This document shows positions 60,328-64,000 of a DNA stretch of 64,000 bases, piece after piece. Each line of letters opens with the position of its first letter. The stretch's first letter is position 1. Below the pieces are notes generated by a model, which made no database searches, had not been told where the DNA came from, and saw nothing but the letters and a program-made list of their open reading frames with translations. Origin of the DNA: Vigna angularis (lineage: Eukaryota > Streptophyta > Magnoliopsida > Fabales > Fabaceae); the NCBI RefSeq assembly GCF_016808095.1, contig NC_068975.1, positions 33,255,001-33,319,000 on the forward strand, read 5' to 3'. The position numbers and the translations under genes were made by a program.

Positions 60328-63052
60328 TTGATGAAAAAACAGTCCTAATAAGGATATGGTTTTGGTAAAGCTATAGCTTGAACCTGCTTTACAAATTTCC
60401 CATATCCTTTTTTATTTCTCTTCCAAGTGCCCCCATGACCTAAACCTTTTTTATTTAATTTTGGATAAGCTTTTGTATTTTTTTTCATAAAACATTTACA
60501 ATTCTCACCCAATCTAGTTCATCTGCATCATTATAGTGGTTACGATCTTGTTGTTAGGCCAAGAACCTCGTATTTGTAGTATGTGTTGAACCGACCACAA
60601 ATTCTTATTGTAGGCCTATTTTGTAAGAGTGATATTATTCATACAACATACTGTTGACATTTTTCTCTCACTATCGACGTTCATCAAATTGCCTATCCTA
60701 TCATACACGTCTCTCTATTCTTTGTATAAATTGTTGTTAGGAGTCAGAGAACAACTATTACTTCTCATTTTGAAACCACTTTTATGGATGAATCAGTTTG
60801 TTTTTTTGGTTGTTGTGACGTTAATGGAAGTTTGTAAATGATTCGGTTTTGTAAGTTAAAGAAAAAAACAAATTTATCAAATTTTGAACTCAAACCATAA
60901 CGAAAGATTAACCACTTTATCTTTCATTTTTTTCGATTGGTGATGGTCTTTGATGAGTGATAATAGAGTTAGTAATAACGACAATGATAACCATGGATGT
61001 GGTGATAATAGAAATTATGACAATGAAGATGAACGTGTACATGATATAGGACATAGTGGTAACAGTAGTATTTACGGTATATGTTTTATGATGGAAATTC
61101 ATCTAGTAAGTAGTATATATTTTAATTGAATATACAATATTAATGGCTTGTTGCCAACCTTTTAATCTAGAAAAAAACAAAAACTACTGAAGTAGCAAGG
61201 ATGTTGCGAATTTGGGTGGGGCGACACGCATTGAAGTAGTGGGTGGTGTCGTGGTAGACAAATGTCATACGGGATTTGTTTGGTACATCTTATCTTTTAT
61301 GAGTGCCCAATTAAGAGATTATCTAACCATATACCTCAACAATATTAAAAAAGAATATGATAAAACGTGAAATATTTAATGTTGAAATGGTCATACAATT
61401 CAATAACAAAACATGTATTAAAAGTTATCTTTCTTGAGAGTAACCGGAAATCCCTAAAGTTGCTTGCTAAAATAACATGTGTACAAGGTATTTTAATTTT
61501 AAAATTTGATGTATTAAAATTGAAATAAAAAATAAAAATGTATCAGGTGATTAATAAGGTAAACAGTCAAAACAACCATACAGATTCTCTCTCTTGAAAA
61601 TGTGATTAGTTGAGAAATACCTGCCAATTGAACACAGTTCTTGTTTGGAAAATATAGTAAGTTTAGAAATTAAAGAAAAGAGTGTAGTATTTAACTTTAA
61701 CCAATTAAACCTATTTTTTCCCAATTTAAGATAACTCAATCAAATATTTTCAGGAAAGAGAATATTTTTATAAGAAGTTTAATATTTAATTTGTCAATTC
61801 ATATCCACTATAACTTTTTGATTAAAACATGGTAGTTATTAATTTCTTAAACAAGACTAGAAGAACAATGGCTTGGAAGCTTTATATTTTGTTTGATATA
61901 TGGTGAGAAAGTTGGAGCAAGGACATAAATAAGATGCATGATTAGCTTGAATGAACGCGTGAAGCAGTTCAAGTTTAGATGAGTGGAGATTAATCTTTGT
62001 CTGTCCGCACTGTTTAGCTTTTTCTCAATAGCGATGAATAGAATAAAAGGTTTGACACACCCTGAAACAGTAGAGCGTGGTGACCACAGCCATTCCATGT
62101 TGTTGCTGTGCATTTTTTGTGTGGCGTGTGAAGCCAACAACCCCAAAAGCGCGTGGTTTTGTCTGCATGAATCTGCACTACTGGCTTCATGTTTGCCACA
62201 CAATAATCAAATCTTTCTTTGATCACAACAATCATCAAGAACGGGTCATCCTCTTCTTCTCTTTATCCCTATATTCTTGTGCCAAAAAGCAAAGTCTGTC
62301 CCTCAATCTCATCTTCTCTTTCTCCCCCAACCTCTTTACTACTTTCTTGGTTTTCTCTTATAAGTTTTTGTTTTTTGTCCACTTCATTTTTCCATTGTTT
62401 GTTTGGCTCCAGTGTTTCTTACCACCTTCATAAATTGGGGGTCTTTATCTTAATAAGATATTTTAGGGGTAATCGCTAGCTGGCTTTTTTGTTCTGGACT
62501 TCTGCTCTGGAATTTCGTATATTGTTGAGATTTTTATCTGCTGTCTCTGAGGTGTTGTTTCTGGTGGGCCTTGAATAGGGAAATCTGTGGCTGGTGCAAA
62601 TTAAGACTTTTGGGGTTACCTAAAGTTAAAATCTTGATGAATCTCATTTGATAAAGGTGTTGGCTTTTGATGAAGAGGGCATGGCTCCATATTTGTGATG
62701 TGTGAAATACTTTTATAAAGTTGGAGATTTTAAGGAGGATAATTTTGTTTTAGTTGCATCCTACATCAGCTTTTAGATAATTGTGGAGGAGGAATTGGTG
62801 CTTCTTCTCTTTATTGGGGAGTTGATTTGGGGGATTCCTTTTATTTGTCCCAAAAATCTGAGGGAATCACTTGAAGTAACTTTGGAATAGGTTCTTAACC
62901 TCCGGATTGAAATTGGGTGTCACTATTTGGTTGGATATTGTTCCAACCCATTTGAGAACACAAAAGCACGAACTGGAAGTTTACTAATCAGAGAGAAGGT
63001 AAAGTTGTAGTATTTAACAGGGGTTTTATAGCTGCATATTTGAGATTTAAAG
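60328..63052. other. Intergenic region and 5' leader of the F-box gene
   Basis: No gene is supported in 60328-62200; the frames there are short and featureless. From about 62220 the sequence becomes pyrimidine-rich (TCTTCTTCTCTTTATCCC) and probably starts the F-box transcript. A 5' UTR intron is possible, since AACAG at 63016-63020 is an acceptor-like site, but I cannot fix a donor. Confidence 0.45.
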
Positions 63053-64000
63053 ATGCAGCGTGTTAGATTTTCTTCTCAACAGTCAGCAGTACACAAACTA
63101 GGGGATCCTCAAATGGCATTATCTCCCAAGTTTAGGTTAGCGGCGGTGCAATCTTCTTTGGCAAATCCATCACCAGAGTTAGAGCATTCTCTAAGAGAGG
63201 AACCCTTAATTCCCAGCCTTCCTGATGATGTTGCTCTGAATTGTCTTCTCCGGATTCCAGTTCAGAGTCACTCAGCTTGTAGAGCTGTCTGCAAGAGGTG
63301 GCATATGCTACTTGGTAACAAAGAGAGGTTTTTCACCAACAGGAAGCAATTTGGTCTGAAAGACCCTTGGCTTTTTGTATTTGCCTACCACAAGTGCACT
63401 GGGAAGATCCAATGGCAGGTCCTTGACCTCACACACTTTTCTTGGCACACTATCCCTGCAATGCCTTGTAGAGACAGGGTTTGCCCTCATGGTTTTAGGT
63501 GTGTTTCGATCCCCAGTGATGGCACGCTGTATGTTTGTGGTGGCATGGTCTCTGATGTGGATTGCCCTCTTGACCTGGTGTTGAAATATGAGATGCAGAA
63601 GAATAGGTGGACTGTGAAGAATAGGATGATCACTGCTAGGTCCTTTTTTGCTAGTGGAGTCATCGATGGGATGATTTATGTAGCTGGGGGAAATAGTACT
63701 GATCTTTATGAGCTGGATTCTGCTGAGGTGTTGGATCCTCTCAATGGGAGTTGGCGCCCTATTGCCAACATGGGAACAAATATGGCATCTTATGATGCTG
63801 CTGTTCTCAATGGGAAACTTCTTGTCACAGAAGGGTGGTTGTGGCCTTTTTATGTCTCTCCAAGAGGCCAGGTCTATGATCCTAGAACCAATAACTGGGA
63901 AAATATGGCTGTTGGACTCAGAGAAGGCTGGACTGGCTCCAGTGTTGTTGTTTACGGTCATTTGTTTGTTGTTTCTGAGCTTGAAAGAATGAAGCTAAAG
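63053..64000 (+). CDS. F-box/kelch-repeat protein, At1g30090-like (5' part)
   Basis: Open for 316 codons from ATG 63053 to the window edge, so the C-terminus is cut off. The family is about 400 aa, so roughly 80 residues are missing. The N-terminus MQRVRFSSQQ then HKLGDPQMALSPKFRLA is typical of this subfamily. An F-box spans residues about 52-95 (LIPSLPDDVALNCLLRIPVQ, CRAVCKRWHMLL) and would bind SKP1/ASK in an SCF ubiquitin ligase. Kelch repeats follow from about residue 150: LYVCGGMVSD, MITARSFFASGVIDGMIYVA, GGNSTDLYELDSAEVLDP, MASYDAAVLNGKLLVTEGW and VSPRGQVYDPRTNNWE. The substrate is unknown. Antisense frames at 63308-63961 are shadows. Confidence 0.93.
   Translation, partial: MQRVRFSSQQSAVHKLGDPQMALSPKFRLAAVQSSLANPSPELEHSLREEPLIPSLPDDVALNCLLRIPVQSHSACRAVCKRWHMLLGNKERFFTNRKQFGLKDPWLFVFAYHKCTGKIQWQVLDLTHFSWHTIPAMPCRDRVCPHGFRCVSIPSDGTLYVCGGMVSDVDCPLDLVLKYEMQKNRWTVKNRMITARSFFASGVIDGMIYVAGGNSTDLYELDSAEVLDPLNGSWRPIANMGTNMASYDAAVLNGKLLVTEGWLWPFYVSPRGQVYDPRTNNWENMAVGLREGWTGSSVVVYGHLFVVSELERMKLK

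Noticed and set aside
61847..62433. Overlapping frames on both strands before the F-box gene
   Set aside because: Low-complexity pyrimidine leader and AT-rich DNA without a domain.
63308..63961. 217-codon antisense frame in the F-box gene
   Set aside because: Shadow of the strongly conserved kelch coding strand.

Overview
The window is plant nuclear DNA: very AT-rich intergenic sequence, genes with GT-AG introns, chloroplast and thylakoid targeting peptides, and dense LTR, CACTA and microsatellite content. The gene set and repeat style point to a legume, most likely the Phaseoleae (bean/cowpea group). That placement is inference from family resemblance; no database search was possible.

Seven or eight host genes can be supported. 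From left to right they are: a small LSM-domain protein of the NAA38/LSMD1 type (686-1030, +); the thylakoid-lumen protease DEG5 (2750-6996, -, eight exons rebuilt in frame, 307 aa); a DUF4408/DUF761 membrane protein (9782-10522, -); a leucine-rich-repeat receptor-like protein of the RLP29/PII-2/TMM group (15588-16979, +); a JAZ8-type jasmonate repressor (27984-29098, -, three exons, 132 aa); a five-exon DUF1365 protein (35196-39205, -, 316 aa); the plastid pyruvate dehydrogenase E1 beta subunit (57375-60327, +, four exons, 397 aa); and the 5' part of an F-box/kelch protein like At1g30090 (63053 to the window edge, +). These genes are unrelated in function, as is usual in plants, and none forms an operon or cluster.

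The space between them is largely transposon-derived. Two related solo LTRs of about 2.4-2.7 kb lie in the same orientation at 22478-25140 and 39536-41902. They share a framework but carry entirely different short-repeat arrays in what looks like an intron. A Copia retrotransposon (43389-54748, -) with 180-bp LTRs and a GATTT target duplication is split by a 6.5-kb CACTA transposon (44995-51494). The CACTA element carries pieces of two host genes, N-acetylglutamate kinase and a class XI myosin with introns retained, so it is a gene-capturing (Pack-CACTA type) element. A Copia integrase relic lies antisense in the last intron of the DUF1365 gene. Minor items are a MITE, a possible hAT-like repeat, a SINE remnant and four long (TA)n tracts.

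The most interesting material is the nested Copia/CACTA/captured-gene block and the paired solo LTRs with their exchangeable repeat cassettes and phase-matched two-exon peptide.
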